DNA of 64,000 bases from assembly GCA_009693045.1 (NCBI GenBank), contig SHXZ01000012.1:1-64000 (forward strand), written 5' to 3'. The notes below the pieces were generated by a model that saw only the letters and a program-made list of their open reading frames with translations, did not search any database and was not told the origin of the DNA. Made by a program: the position numbers and the translations under genes. Shown here piece by piece: positions 26,033 to 35,155 of this stretch. The stretch comes from Dehalococcoidia bacterium (GTDB taxonomy: Bacteria > Chloroflexota > Dehalococcoidia > Lucifugimonadales > SHYT01). Within the stretch, counting starts at the first letter, position 1; each line of letters begins with the position of its first letter.

Positions 26033-26150
26033 GCTTGCTCCTTTCGCACCGAAACCTCGCGCCGGCACCGCCACCTGTTTTTCAGGCGCGCCGGCCAGGG
26101 CCTTAAACCTAACCCCCTCCCCCTCTTCCCTACGATGGAAGGGGGGGGAA

Positions 26151-26933
26151 CTACGCCTCACCTCGCCGTGTCGGGGAGGGACCGGGCAGAGGTTTCCCCA
26201 CACCCTCTAAGAGTTTGATGACATTTTGCTGTTCCAGGAACAACTTTGTCGTCCCGAGCAGCCCCAGCTCAAGCAGCGCGTCGTAGGTCTTGCGTAGAAA
26301 CGGACGGGCCTCCGCCGTGCACTGAATCTCAACCAGCTCGCCTTTGTCGGTGGCCACCAGGTTGAAGTCCACATCCGCTCGCGAGTCTTCCTCGTAGCAC
26401 AAGTCCAGAAGCATGCGTCCATCCACAAGACCGACACTGACGGCCGCAACGGCGCTGCGGAAGGGCATGGCCGGAAGCAACTTGCGGCGCACCAGGTCCG
26501 CGCACGCCTGGTACATCGCCACGTACGAGCCGGTGATGGCCGCCGTCCTCGTTCCTCCGTCGGCCTGGAGCACGTCGCAGTCTATCAAAAAGGTGCGTTC
26601 GCCCAAACCCTCCAGGTTGGTGATCGCCCTGAGCGAACGGCCTATCAGTCGCTGGATCTCGTGGGTGCGGCCGCGCTCCCGACCCTGGCCCGACTCGCGG
26701 GGTGTGCGCGTGGAGGTGGAGCGCGGCAACATGCCGTACTCGGCGCTGACCCAGCCCTTGCCGGTCCCACGCAGGAATGGCGGGACACGTTCCTCTATGG
26801 AAACGGCGCAAAGGACGTGGGTGTTGCCTGATTCAATGAGCACGGAGCCTTCCGCGTAGCGTTGGAAGCCAGGCGTTATGCGGATGGGCCGAAGCTGGTC
26901 GGGGGTGCGGTTGTCAATGCGAAGCGTCGTCAC
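26151..26933 (-). CDS. rph: Ribonuclease PH
   Basis: Phosphate-dependent 3'-5' exonuclease that trims tRNA 3' ends. 260 residues with the family motifs [60 protein letters not shown] and [16 protein letters not shown]. The last 15 residues ([15 protein letters not shown]) are unlike other RNase PH proteins and are encoded by a dispersed palindromic repeat that also supplies the stop codon. Confidence 0.93.
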   Translation of the reverse strand: MTTLRIDNRTPDQLRPIRITPGFQRYAEGSVLIESGNTHVLCAVSIEERVPPFLRGTGKGWVSAEYGMLPRSTSTRTPRESGQGRERGRTHEIQRLIGRSLRAITNLEGLGERTFLIDCDVLQADGGTRTAAITGSYVAMYQACADLVRRKLLPAMPFRSAVAAVSVGLVDGRMLLDLCYEEDSRADVDFNLVATDKGELVEIQCTAEARPFLRKTYDALLELGLLGTTKLFLEQQNVIKLLEGVGKPLPGPSPTRRGEA

Positions 26934-27024
26934 TGTTCTTCATCCTGGCGATACGTTGGCTGTTGTTTGGGGCTGCTGTTTCACTTTCTACCCTACCACA
27001 CCCGGACTTAGCGCGTCTGGCAGG

Positions 27025-27159
27025 GTCTTTCGGCTCTCAACAAACAAGACATCCTGGGGCCGACAACGCATTAGGGAACTGGATTCATGGCGCGTTATGT
27101 CACAGCTTCGGAGCCAAGAGAGATGCTTCGCTCCGCTCAGCATGGCAGAACTGAAAGAC
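27025..27159. mobile_element. MITE-like element, family 1, copy 2
   Basis: 135 nt, GTCTTTCGGCTCT to AGAACTGAAAGAC, same orientation and core length as 18445-18579. The flanks TAGCGCGTCTGG and TAACGCGCCTGG look like a decayed target duplication. It lies just past the comEC stop codon. Confidence 0.72.
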
Positions 27160-29664
27160 CTAACGCGCCTGGTGATCCTGTTGCACCCACAGCCTGCGCC
27201 AATCGGTAGAAAAGACGACGTCGCCGCCGGCTGCGGTGATGTACACCCGCTCGTTGCCGACGGCTGCGTCAAGGGCCACGAGGGTTTCAGGGTGCGGGTG
27301 GCCGAAGCGGTTGTTCTTCCCGACGGAGATGGCTGCCAACGATGGCGAGACCGCCTGCAGGAACTCGGGTGAGGACGATGTGCGGCTGCCGTAGTGAGGC
27401 GCCACGAGCACCGTGGAGCGAAGGTTGCTCCCGCTCTCCACGAGAAACTGCTCGGCGAGGCGCTCCAAGTCGCCTGCCAGCTGGAGGCTGACGCTGCCGT
27501 AGGTGAGCTTGAGCACGACGGAGTTGTTGTTGTCGTCGGAGCCTGTTCCAGTGAACAGGCGTTCCGGCGGATGCAACACCTGCAGCACGACGCCGTCGCC
27601 AAACCGGACGGTCTGGCCGGACACTGCCGCAACTCGGTGGGCGGCATTTCCTGCAAGAGCTTTCTGCCAGGATGCGTAGGCCGCGGTGGTCCCCGGCGCG
27701 CGCTCCAACACGGTGTTGGCGCGGTAGCGGCCAAGTACGCCGGTCAAGCCTGCCAGGTGGTCCTGGTCGGGGCTGGAAAGAGCGATCACGTCAAGGGTTC
27801 TGTCTCAGAACGGGAGCCGCTGGCCCAGTCCGCGCAGCACTGCCCCAGGCTCCGGCCCGCCGTACACGAGCGCCTGATGCCCCGACGGCGTCATGACGAG
27901 CGCGGCGCTCTCCTGCCCGACATCCAGAATGGCGACGCGGAGCAGGTTGCCTGACGGTGCTGACAGAGCGGCAACCCAGAGGAAGAGTCCTGCTCCAAGA
28001 AGCCCGATCGCGACGGTCTTTTTGGGCAGCCGGTCCCACAGCCCGCTGGGGATAAAGGTCCATTCTGGGAGACGAGGCCACGCGCGGTTTGGCGTTTCGC
28101 GGTGAGCCGACGCGGCATCCAAAGCACGCTGTTCAGCCGGGCGGTGCGGCCTGCTGAAACGGACTGTCGCCGCGATGAGCATGGCGTAGTAACCCAACGC
28201 AACGATCGCCGCAAAGCTCGCAAGGTTTAGTGAGACGTGGCTTGGGATTGCGGCAGTTTGGACGACCTTGAGCATGTACGTCAGCGGGAGCCACGCAGTC
28301 CAGCCGATGACCTGGCCCAGAGGTCCCCACACCACGCCGGCGATCGCGGCCGCCGCTGAGGTGACGAGCATGAGCGGAAAGACCGGCAGGAGCACCAGTG
28401 TTAGGGGGACGCCTATGAGCGAGAGCCGATGGAAGTAGAACGCGGCCATCGGCAGTGTGAACAGCGTCGCTGCCGTGCCCGCGGCGAGCGCGAGGATGGT
28501 CCCGCGCACGAGTGGTCTCAGTGGGTTGCCTTCGGCGCGCAGCGGCTGCACGCGCCGTTTCATCCATGCGTTGAGCGCGGGGGCGAGGAGCACCAGCCCA
28601 GCCATGGAGGCGACGCTGAGCTGGAACGAGACGCTGAAGAGAACGCTCGGCGTGACGGCGACCATGGCCGCAGCGGCCACCGCTAGGGCGAGGGTGCCGG
28701 TACTCGGGCGGCCTTCGTGCCGCGCCCACACGGCCAACGTTCCCATGATGGCCACCCGCACTACCGGCGGCGAAGCGCCTGCCAGTCCGGTGTACAGCCA
28801 CAAGACCGCCAACGCCGCGAGCAGTCCCCAGCGCTTTCGGCCCGCCATGCCGTACGCCAGACCCAGCAAGATGGCCGGCAGGATGGTCATGTGCTGGCCC
28901 GAGATGGCCAGGATATGGATGGCGCCGGTGGCAAAGAACGAGCTATTAACGTCGGCCGGGAGTTCACGCCGGAGGCCGAGGAGCAGCGCCTGGGCCGCAG
29001 CGGACTGAGGCTCGGGCAGAGAACGCTCCAAAGAGCGGGCCGAGCTCTTCCGAACCGCAAAGAGCGCGATGAGGAAGGGGGAGTCGCGGCCTTCGTCCAG
29101 AAGCGACGCCTGGGGAGTGCACATCGCCCCAAAAAGCCCTTGCTCCGCGAGGTACGAACGGTAGTCGAAGCCGCCGAACGGCTCCAACGCCGCCAGCTTG
29201 CCCTGAATGCGCAGAACATCGCCATAACGCGGCGCGCCATCTTCCCGGCATTCTATCAGCTCTCGCCAGGGCCGCACGGTTACGAGGATGTCGCCGGAGA
29301 GTGGCGGCTCTTGCTTAGACGAGAGGATGAGGTCGCCGCGGACGCGAAGCCGGTAGGCGTTGCCGACTCGCTCTGGATCGCCGACGACGGCGCCGCGAAG
29401 CGTGACTTCGGTGCCCTCCAAGGCCTGGAGCTGCACCGTGGTCACGGGCTGCACCGGCGAACATGAAGCTCGGGCCAGACCGAGGAAGAGACAGGCGATG
29501 CCAACGATGGCGACGGCCGCGATCCTGACGCCTCTGAGACGGAGCAGCAGGGCCAGCGCCAGCAAAACGATGACGAAGAGGAAGGACGACGCGAGGCCAG
29601 CCTCCCACCGCATGGCGCTGAACACGCCAAGGACGAGGCCGAGCGAGGCGGCGCAAAGCAGCAT
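27160..29664 (-). pseudogene. comEC: DNA internalisation protein ComEC, interrupted by in-frame TGA
   Basis: Would form the inner-membrane channel for incoming single-stranded DNA. The 5' part (29664-27805) has the N-terminal DUF4131-like region, the competence-domain motif HILAISGQHM near residue 240 and many membrane helices. At 27805-27807 a TGA interrupts RLPF-(stop)-DRTLDVIALSS, where related proteins have Trp (LPFWD). After it the same frame encodes the metallo-beta-lactamase-like domain (SSPDQDHLAGL, VLVAPHYGSRTSS) to 27160. One base change restores an 834-residue ORF. The downstream ORF has its own in-frame ATG (27789), but split function is doubtful. Confidence 0.85.
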
Positions 29665-29667
29665 GGG

Positions 29668-30273
29668 CTAGTCCACGGTCACGAGGCTGCGAAGGCGCTC
29701 AAGGGTTGCCGGGCCGATGCCGGAGACCGCCAGGAGGTCATCCACGCGCTGGAGCGGGCCGTGCTGCTGGCGGTAGGCGACGATGGCCTGCGTCGCGCCG
29801 ATGCCGGGGAGCGCTGCGAGCTGCTCAGCCGAGGCCGTGTTAAGGTTGACCAGGGTGCTTCCGGGAGGAGCGACGAAGCCGTGCGCCGGTGTTGGCGCTT
29901 CGCCGAGACGAGGGATGTGGTACTGCTCGCCGTCGCGGAGGCGGGTCGCCAGGTTGACGTGTTCCACGTCTGCTTCCCTGGCCAGACCGCCGGCTGCGCC
30001 GACGGCGTCCTACAACCTGCCGCCATCGGGCAGCGTGTAGACGCCGGGACTCGTGACGGCCCCGGTGAGGTGCACGGTCACCGCGGCCCGCACGTCAACA
30101 GGAGGCGGCGTCACCTCAACGCCGGATGGCGCGCCGCTGCGGACCAGGAGGGCGATGCCACCAGCAAGGGCGAAGAGGAAGATGAGCGTCAGGCCAAGCT
30201 GCGCAACCCCGCGCCAGTCGCGGTCGCGCGGCGGCTCATGGCCAGGCGGTTTGGGAGAGGCTTGCTCTGTCAC
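29668..30273 (-). pseudogene. comEA: Competence DNA receptor ComEA, interrupted by in-frame TAG
   Basis: Would bind DNA at the cell surface and pass it to ComEC. The 5' part has a single membrane anchor (LGLTLIFLFALAGGIALLV) and the start of an SLBB domain (VHLTGAVTSPGVYTLPDGGRL). A TAG at 30010-30012 follows, then in the same frame DAVGAAGGLAREADVEHVNL and a helix-hairpin-helix pair (VNLNTASAEQLAALPGIG, SGIGPATLERL). Homologues usually have a charged residue at the stop position, so a single substitution is likely. It overlaps the Nudix gene start side by four bases (ATGA). Confidence 0.85.
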
Positions 30274-30806
30274 ACGCCATCCGTGTCCGCGGGGGACCTC
30301 CGTCGCGATGCCCGGAGGCGACGCCAGTCCCGGATGATCACTTTGTCGCGGGGAAAGGCGAGCGCGGGGAGCTCGCCGAGGGGAAAAAAGCGAACGTCGC
30401 GCACCTCAACCTCGTCAGGCTTGGGGACGCCGCCCAGGAGGTTCACGTCGTAGGCGGCCAAGATGACCTGCTGGCCGGCCTCGGAGTAGAGGCCGACGAG
30501 CGCGCCGGCGCTGACGTGGAGGCCCGTCTCTTCCAGCACCTCGCGCCGCACGGCGCCTTCGACGACTTCGCCTCGGTCAACGTGGCCGGCGGGCAGCGCC
30601 CACAGCCCGATGCCAGGCTCCATGTTGCGCTGGACGAGCAGGACACACCCGTCCGAAGCCACGACCGCGGCGGCGACGACTTTGGGATCCAGGTAGACGA
30701 CGAGGCCGCACGCGGGGCAACGCGGCCGATAATGGCCTCCCGTATGGGCGAGCACGAGCGGCGTGGCGCAGCGGTGGCAGAACTTCATATCGAAGGGCAG
30801 AGTCAT
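30270..30806 (-). CDS. Nudix hydrolase with N-terminal zinc ribbon
   Basis: 178 residues. Zinc ribbon CHRCATPL / CPACG (residues 10-35), then a complete Nudix box GHVDRGEVVEGAVRREVLEETGL near residue 77. The layout resembles NudC-like and ADP-ribose-type pyrophosphatases; the substrate is not defined by sequence. Start ATG 30806 or 30788. It is first in the minus-strand group with comEA and comEC. Confidence 0.88.
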   Translation of the reverse strand: MTLPFDMKFCHRCATPLVLAHTGGHYRPRCPACGLVVYLDPKVVAAAVVASDGCVLLVQRNMEPGIGLWALPAGHVDRGEVVEGAVRREVLEETGLHVSAGALVGLYSEAGQQVILAAYDVNLLGGVPKPDEVEVRDVRFFPLGELPALAFPRDKVIIRDWRRLRASRRRSPADTDGV

Positions 30807-30985
30807 AGGCCGTTCCGCGTGCGGAGTTTCCCAAAGCTTACTGCAAGCATAGGATAGGCGCTAGCCTCCAAGGACGGATTCGCCGAGGTTGGGACGTGGA
30901 TGCCGGTTCAACGCTGCACCGTTGGGCGCTCGTGGGCGAGATGTGATGTGAGGGAACGATTCGGGGTGGCGCGGCAACAGCCTGC

Positions 30986-30991
30986 TATAAT
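30986..30991 (+). promoter_or_regulatory. -10 box of the 31001 gene, leaderless transcript likely
   Basis: TGC-TATAAT, an extended -10, ends nine bases before the ATG and there is no ribosome site. Confidence 0.55.
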
Positions 30992-31000
30992 GAGGGCGCC

Positions 31001-31309
31001 ATGACACCGAGGAACCAATCCAAGACTGATGACAACCGCTCGCGTGATGGCGGCCGCGCCGCGAAGCAGACGAGCGCCGGCAAGGTTGTAGCCTACACGG
31101 TTGAGCAGCTCAGCGCGCTGGAACGCCTGAAAACGCTGCTGGCACGCCAGCGGAGCGATGAGGCGGCGAAGGGCGAGTCGTGGCAGAAGAAGGCGTTGGC
31201 GAAGGCGGTCTATTCCGTGTTCTTGGACTGCGTGGGGTTGGGCGTTGAGCAGGAGGCGAAGGAGCTGGTACACGGTGAGATCCCGGAAGAGGCGCCACGG
31301 CAAGCCTAG
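31001..31309 (+). CDS. Small hypothetical protein, 102 aa
   Basis: A hydrophilic, basic N-terminus (NQSKTDDNRSRDGGRAAK) is followed by a helical region (VEQLSALERLKTLLARQRSDE and KKALAKAVYSVFLDCVGLGVEQEAKELV). There is no signal peptide and no family was recognised. It is bracketed by its own promoter and terminator, so it is a single-gene unit. Confidence 0.7.
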   Translation: MTPRNQSKTDDNRSRDGGRAAKQTSAGKVVAYTVEQLSALERLKTLLARQRSDEAAKGESWQKKALAKAVYSVFLDCVGLGVEQEAKELVHGEIPEEAPRQA

Positions 31310-31339
31310 CTGAACCATCATTTCACACTTTGTTGACAC

Positions 31340-31368
31340 GCCCCCGCCGAGAAGCGGGGGCTTTGTTT
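31340..31368 (+). terminator. Rho-independent terminator
   Basis: GCCCCCGC (31340-31347) pairs with GCGGGGGC (31354-31361), followed by TTTGTTT. Confidence 0.9.
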
Positions 31369-31462
31369 GGATGAGCCTTTGACGCATCGTACTCATAGGC
31401 GGCAGGGCTGGTTTCCTAGTCTGGGTGACTCTGCTCTGCTAGGCTAGGAGCGGAGGTGACAC

Positions 31463-32716
31463 ATGACCCAGCCGCAGGACAACCTGACTCCGTTTCAGTC
31501 CGTGACTTGGTGCTTTGACCGGGCCGCTGACCAGCTCAAGCTGAGCAACGACCTGCGCGAGCTGATGCGGCGTCCGTGGCGGGAGCTTCGCGTGGAGGTC
31601 CCGGTGCGGCTTGATAACGGCACGCTCAAGGTCTTCACCGGCTACCGCATCCAGCACAACGGCGCGCGCGGGCCGTACAAGGGAGGCATCCGCTTTGACC
31701 CGTCGGCGGACGAGGACGAGGTGCGGGCGCTGGCCTCGCTGATGACATGGAAGACCGCCCTCGCCGACATCCCGTACGGCGGTGCGAAGGGCGGCGTGCA
31801 GTGCGACCCGACGCAGCTCTCTGAGGGCGAGATGAACCGCCTGACGCGGCGGTACACGCAGAACATCGCGCACCTGCTGGGGCCGCAGCGGGACATCCCT
31901 GCCCCGGACCTCGGCACGAACCAGCGGGAGATGGCGTGGATGATGGATGCGTACGGCCAGATGTATGGACATACCCCGTCCATCGTTACGGGCAAGCCGA
32001 TTGAGCTGGGGGGCTCCTACGGCCGCGAGGCGGCGCCCGGCCACGGCGCGGTGATGGTGATGAAGACGTGGGCGGCGCTGAACCGCTACGCCTTGCCCGG
32101 GAAGTCGGTGGTAGTCCAGGGCTTTGGCCAGGTTGGGTCGCGAATAGCAAGGCTCATGGCGGAGGAGGGCTGCATTGTGGTGGCCGTAAGCGATGTGCGC
32201 GGCGGCGTGTACAACCCCAAGGGGCTGGACATGGCCGACCTGCTCCGCCACAACGCCACTGCTGGGACGGTGCGGGGCTTTCGCGGCGCCGACGCCGTGA
32301 CCAATGCGGAGATCTTGACGCTGCCGTGCGACATTCTGGCGCCAGCGGCGGTGGGAGAGGTGCTCAACAGCAGCAACGCCGACCGGGTGAAGGCGGCGCT
32401 CATCCTGGAGGGCGCAAACCATCCGACGACGCCCGGCGCCGACGCGGTGTTCAACCAGCGCGGCGCCACGGTCCTTCCCGACATTCTGGTGAACGCAGGC
32501 GGCGTGGTGGTCTCGTACTTTGAGTGGGCGCAGAACATCCAGCAGTTCCGCTGGTCGGAAGACCGAGTGAACCAGGAGCTGCGCGTGGTGATGGAGAGGG
32601 CCACACAAGAGGTGGTGCGCCGCGCTCAGGCGGCGCAGGTCACTCTGCGGGAGGCGGCGTTCCAGATCGGCGTGGAGCGTGTAGGCCGGGCGATTGAGCT
32701 CCGGGGGTTTGTGTAG
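31463..32716 (+). CDS. gdhA: Glutamate dehydrogenase (Glu/Leu/Phe/Val family)
   Basis: Interconverts glutamate and 2-oxoglutarate plus ammonia. 417 residues, normal for hexameric enzymes. N-terminal catalytic part: YRIQHNGARGPYKGGIRFDP, the active-site lysine in PYGGAKGGVQCDP, and PAPDLGTN. The Rossmann domain has VVQGFGQVGSRIA. GGAGGTG precedes the ATG. Cofactor preference cannot be read with certainty. Confidence 0.93.
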   Translation: MTQPQDNLTPFQSVTWCFDRAADQLKLSNDLRELMRRPWRELRVEVPVRLDNGTLKVFTGYRIQHNGARGPYKGGIRFDPSADEDEVRALASLMTWKTALADIPYGGAKGGVQCDPTQLSEGEMNRLTRRYTQNIAHLLGPQRDIPAPDLGTNQREMAWMMDAYGQMYGHTPSIVTGKPIELGGSYGREAAPGHGAVMVMKTWAALNRYALPGKSVVVQGFGQVGSRIARLMAEEGCIVVAVSDVRGGVYNPKGLDMADLLRHNATAGTVRGFRGADAVTNAEILTLPCDILAPAAVGEVLNSSNADRVKAALILEGANHPTTPGADAVFNQRGATVLPDILVNAGGVVVSYFEWAQNIQQFRWSEDRVNQELRVVMERATQEVVRRAQAAQVTLREAAFQIGVERVGRAIELRGFV

Positions 32717-32788
32717 GCACCGCCACGAGCGCGGCGAGTGCGTGCTCAGGCTGTCGGAGGCAGCAGATTTTGATGGCGAGCATAACGG

Positions 32789-33285
32789 TTAGCGTCCTGG
32801 TGGCGGACCCTTGACCTCTGTTCCATATTTCTTTGCCACTGCTGTAATCCTGTCGAGGTCCGGTGGCGCGAACGTCTTGGGGGAAAGTGTCAAGGCCTTG
32901 GCGGGCTCCCCGATCTCTTCAAAGAATTTCTCAAAGCCAGCGGGCGCGATGAAGACAAGGACCTTGGCCGGAGTGCTACACAGGTTCGAGAAGCCGTGCA
33001 GGATGCCCTTGGGAACGTAGAGGAGTGAACCGGCAGTTGCCTCGACTTTCCTGTCGCCGACCTGGTAGGTCAGCGCGCCATCCAGGACGTAAAAGACCTC
33101 GTCCTCTTTGGTGTGGATGTGCAGCGGGCGCCGCCTTGCGGCGCAGGCGCAATGGTCATCTCTGTAACGGAGAAGGCGCCTTTACTGGCCTCACCATCCG
33201 TTTTCACTACGTACAGGTCACCAAGGAACCGCAAGGCCTTGCCCTGGCTCGGCTGGACTACTGTGCCGTGGCCGCTCGTGCCCAT
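32789..33285 (-). pseudogene. Cupin-domain protein, one-base deletion
   Basis: ATG 33285 with GGAGGGA upstream gives GTVVQPSQGKALRFLGDLYVV and SVTEMTIAPAPQGGA. Near 33126-33128 one C is missing from a short run on the coding strand. Restoring it gives the cupin motif PLHIHTKEDEVFYVLDGALTY and SLLYVPKGILHGF, ending at TAA 32789. The His/Glu residues (HIHTKEDE, LHGF) would bind a metal. It follows trpC in the operon. As read it yields only 71 residues. Confidence 0.75.
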
Positions 33286-33304
33286 AACTGTTCCCTCCCT
33301 GCAG

Positions 33305-34105
33305 TTACCGCGCCCCCACCTTCGTCCCCATCATCTCAGCAATCTTCGCGCCGATGTCTTTCGCCGTGACCAGCGCCTCGCCGACGAGGATGGCGTGGAC
33401 GCCCAGCCTGGCCATGTGCAGCACGTCCTCTCGGGTACTGATGCCGCTCTCTGCCACCAGGACTTTTCCGCGCGGCACCTTGGGCGCCAGGCGCTCTGTG
33501 GTGTCCAACGTGGTGTGGAACGTGCGCAGGTCGCGGTTGTTGATGCCGATGATCTCCGCGCCCGCCGCCACGGCGCGCTCCAGCTCCTCCTCCGAATGAG
33601 CCTCCACCAGGCACTGGAGCCACAGTCGCTTTGCCTGCACGATGAAGTCGCGCAGCTGGTCCTGGGTGAGGATGGCCACGATGAGCAGCGCGGCGTCCGC
33701 GCCGTACGCACGGGCTTCAAACAACTGGTACGTGTCAATGACGAAGTCCTTGCGCAGCACCGGCACGCCGTGGGCGCGCACCGCTTCCTTGACCTGCGCC
33801 AGGTGTTCCAGCGTGCCCTGGAAGTGGACGTCCGTGAGGCAGGAGATGGCGGCGGCGCCGTGCTCCGCATATGTTCGTGCGAGGGCAGGCGGGTCAAAGT
33901 CTGCGCGCAGGAGGCCCTTGGACGGCGACGCCTTCTTGACCTCCGCGATGAGGCGGACGGACTGGCCCCAGAGCGCGCCGGAGAGGTTGAGCGCGGGCGG
34001 CTGCGCCTTGATACGGCGCTCCAGCTCGGCGAGGGGCGTCTGCTGCTTGTGCAGCGCGACTTCTTCCCGCTTCTTGGCGACGATGGGGTCTAGCATGGTG
34101 GTCAT
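33305..34105 (-). CDS. trpC: Indole-3-glycerol-phosphate synthase
   Basis: Fourth step of tryptophan synthesis. 266 residues: LDPIVAKKREEVALHK, LIAEVKKASPSKG (catalytic Lys region), ISCLTDVHFQGTLEHL, VLRKDFVIDTYQ, IGINNRDLRTF and VAESGIS. ATG 34105 is the usual family start; the frame opens at 34129. It is separated from trpD by the mrr-like gene. Confidence 0.95.
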   Translation of the reverse strand: MTTMLDPIVAKKREEVALHKQQTPLAELERRIKAQPPALNLSGALWGQSVRLIAEVKKASPSKGLLRADFDPPALARTYAEHGAAAISCLTDVHFQGTLEHLAQVKEAVRAHGVPVLRKDFVIDTYQLFEARAYGADAALLIVAILTQDQLRDFIVQAKRLWLQCLVEAHSEEELERAVAAGAEIIGINNRDLRTFHTTLDTTERLAPKVPRGKVLVAESGISTREDVLHMARLGVHAILVGEALVTAKDIGAKIAEMMGTKVGAR

Positions 34106-34242
34106 GGTCGTGCTCCATCCAGGTACCAATTCTTTCCCGCTCTCCCGACGCGTTGGGATCAGGGCTTCGGCTTACTTCGCTCAGAATGACGTAAGAAGCA
34201 TGGCGACGATTGGGTCAAGGATCGGTGCCATGTACGGCTACT

Positions 34243-35124
34243 TTACACGTGCTCGAACCAAGAAGAATCAATCTCAATAGCTTGAACTAGCTTGGTGTTC
34301 ACCCCAAGCTTCAATTCGCGTAATTTGTCTGTAAGAAGATTGCCATCTATGAGGTCAATGGGAGGCGCTCCGTCGCGAGTCGCCTCTCTCCGAGCTTCTC
34401 TTGTGAAGTTACCTGTTGTAATGATCAAACCTTTGTCGGCCCGACCAATCATTGCGCCACGAAAATCACGGACCACGTCAGCGCCGATGTTCCCACGGTG
34501 ACGTTTAGATTGGAATAGGACGTTAAAGCTGATCAGGCCAGCAACGCGAACGATGCCTCGTCCGTCAATACCACCATCGCCTGAACGGCCAGTGACTACG
34601 ACTTCAATAAATCCGGACTCCCTCAGTACGCGTTGACATAGTCTCTCAAAAGCATCTGGTTTAATCGACAAAAGAATCTCTAGCAGTTGTGCACGCCAAA
34701 CAGCGGTTTCCGCTGCGATCTCTTCAGATTCCTCAGCCACACTTTCTATGCTGTCAGACAAATTCTTAGTCGGGTCAGACTTATTCTTACCAGTCCGATT
34801 CAAATGGTACGATTCTAATATTTCCTTGGGATTTATCCGCTCAGTCTGGGTTGCTTCCTCAATTAGCACCCACACTCCGCGCTGCGGGTTGTCGATTAAA
34901 CCCGCCGATTTAAGATAGGTCCGGGCGTTTGCAAGCCTAAATTCAAACTCTGTCCATGTGCTGTTGCAGCGGGGGATAGCGAGAATCTCTGGGGGCAGCC
35001 TGAGGTTGGCTGTAACTATTTCGATAATCTCGTTTATGGATCCATTCCCCCCAAGCTGTTTTAAAGCGACAAATGTCGGCTCAATCGGATTTTGGGAAGC
35101 TGGCATCCTAGAATTAGAGGCCAT
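34243..35124 (-). CDS. Mrr-type restriction endonuclease
   Basis: 293 residues. N-terminal winged-helix Mrr_N region (ALKQLGGNGSINEIIEIV, then STWTEFEFRLANARTYLKSAGLI), an acidic linker, and the PD-(D/E)XK Mrr catalytic domain: FERLCQRVLRESGF, GDGGIDGRG and FQSKRHRGNIGADVVRDFRGAM, then KGLIITTGNFTREA. Such enzymes cut methylated DNA. GGAGGTG precedes ATG 35124. Base composition is much more AT-rich than the trp genes on both sides, which suggests horizontal acquisition. Confidence 0.88.
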   Translation of the reverse strand: MASNSRMPASQNPIEPTFVALKQLGGNGSINEIIEIVTANLRLPPEILAIPRCNSTWTEFEFRLANARTYLKSAGLIDNPQRGVWVLIEEATQTERINPKEILESYHLNRTGKNKSDPTKNLSDSIESVAEESEEIAAETAVWRAQLLEILLSIKPDAFERLCQRVLRESGFIEVVVTGRSGDGGIDGRGIVRVAGLISFNVLFQSKRHRGNIGADVVRDFRGAMIGRADKGLIITTGNFTREARREATRDGAPPIDLIDGNLLTDKLRELKLGVNTKLVQAIEIDSSWFEHV

Positions 35125-35155
35125 TTGCACCTCCAGACACTTCGCGGCGAGAGCC

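Noticed and set aside
27805-27807. TGA read as tryptophan (alternative genetic code)
   Set aside because: Several genes end at TGA with overlaps or terminators right after (nadD/pyrE, mug/thpR, trpS), so TGA is a normal stop here.
31439-32608. 389-codon open frame antisense to gdhA
   Set aside because: His/Arg-rich shadow of a well-supported gene on the other strand.
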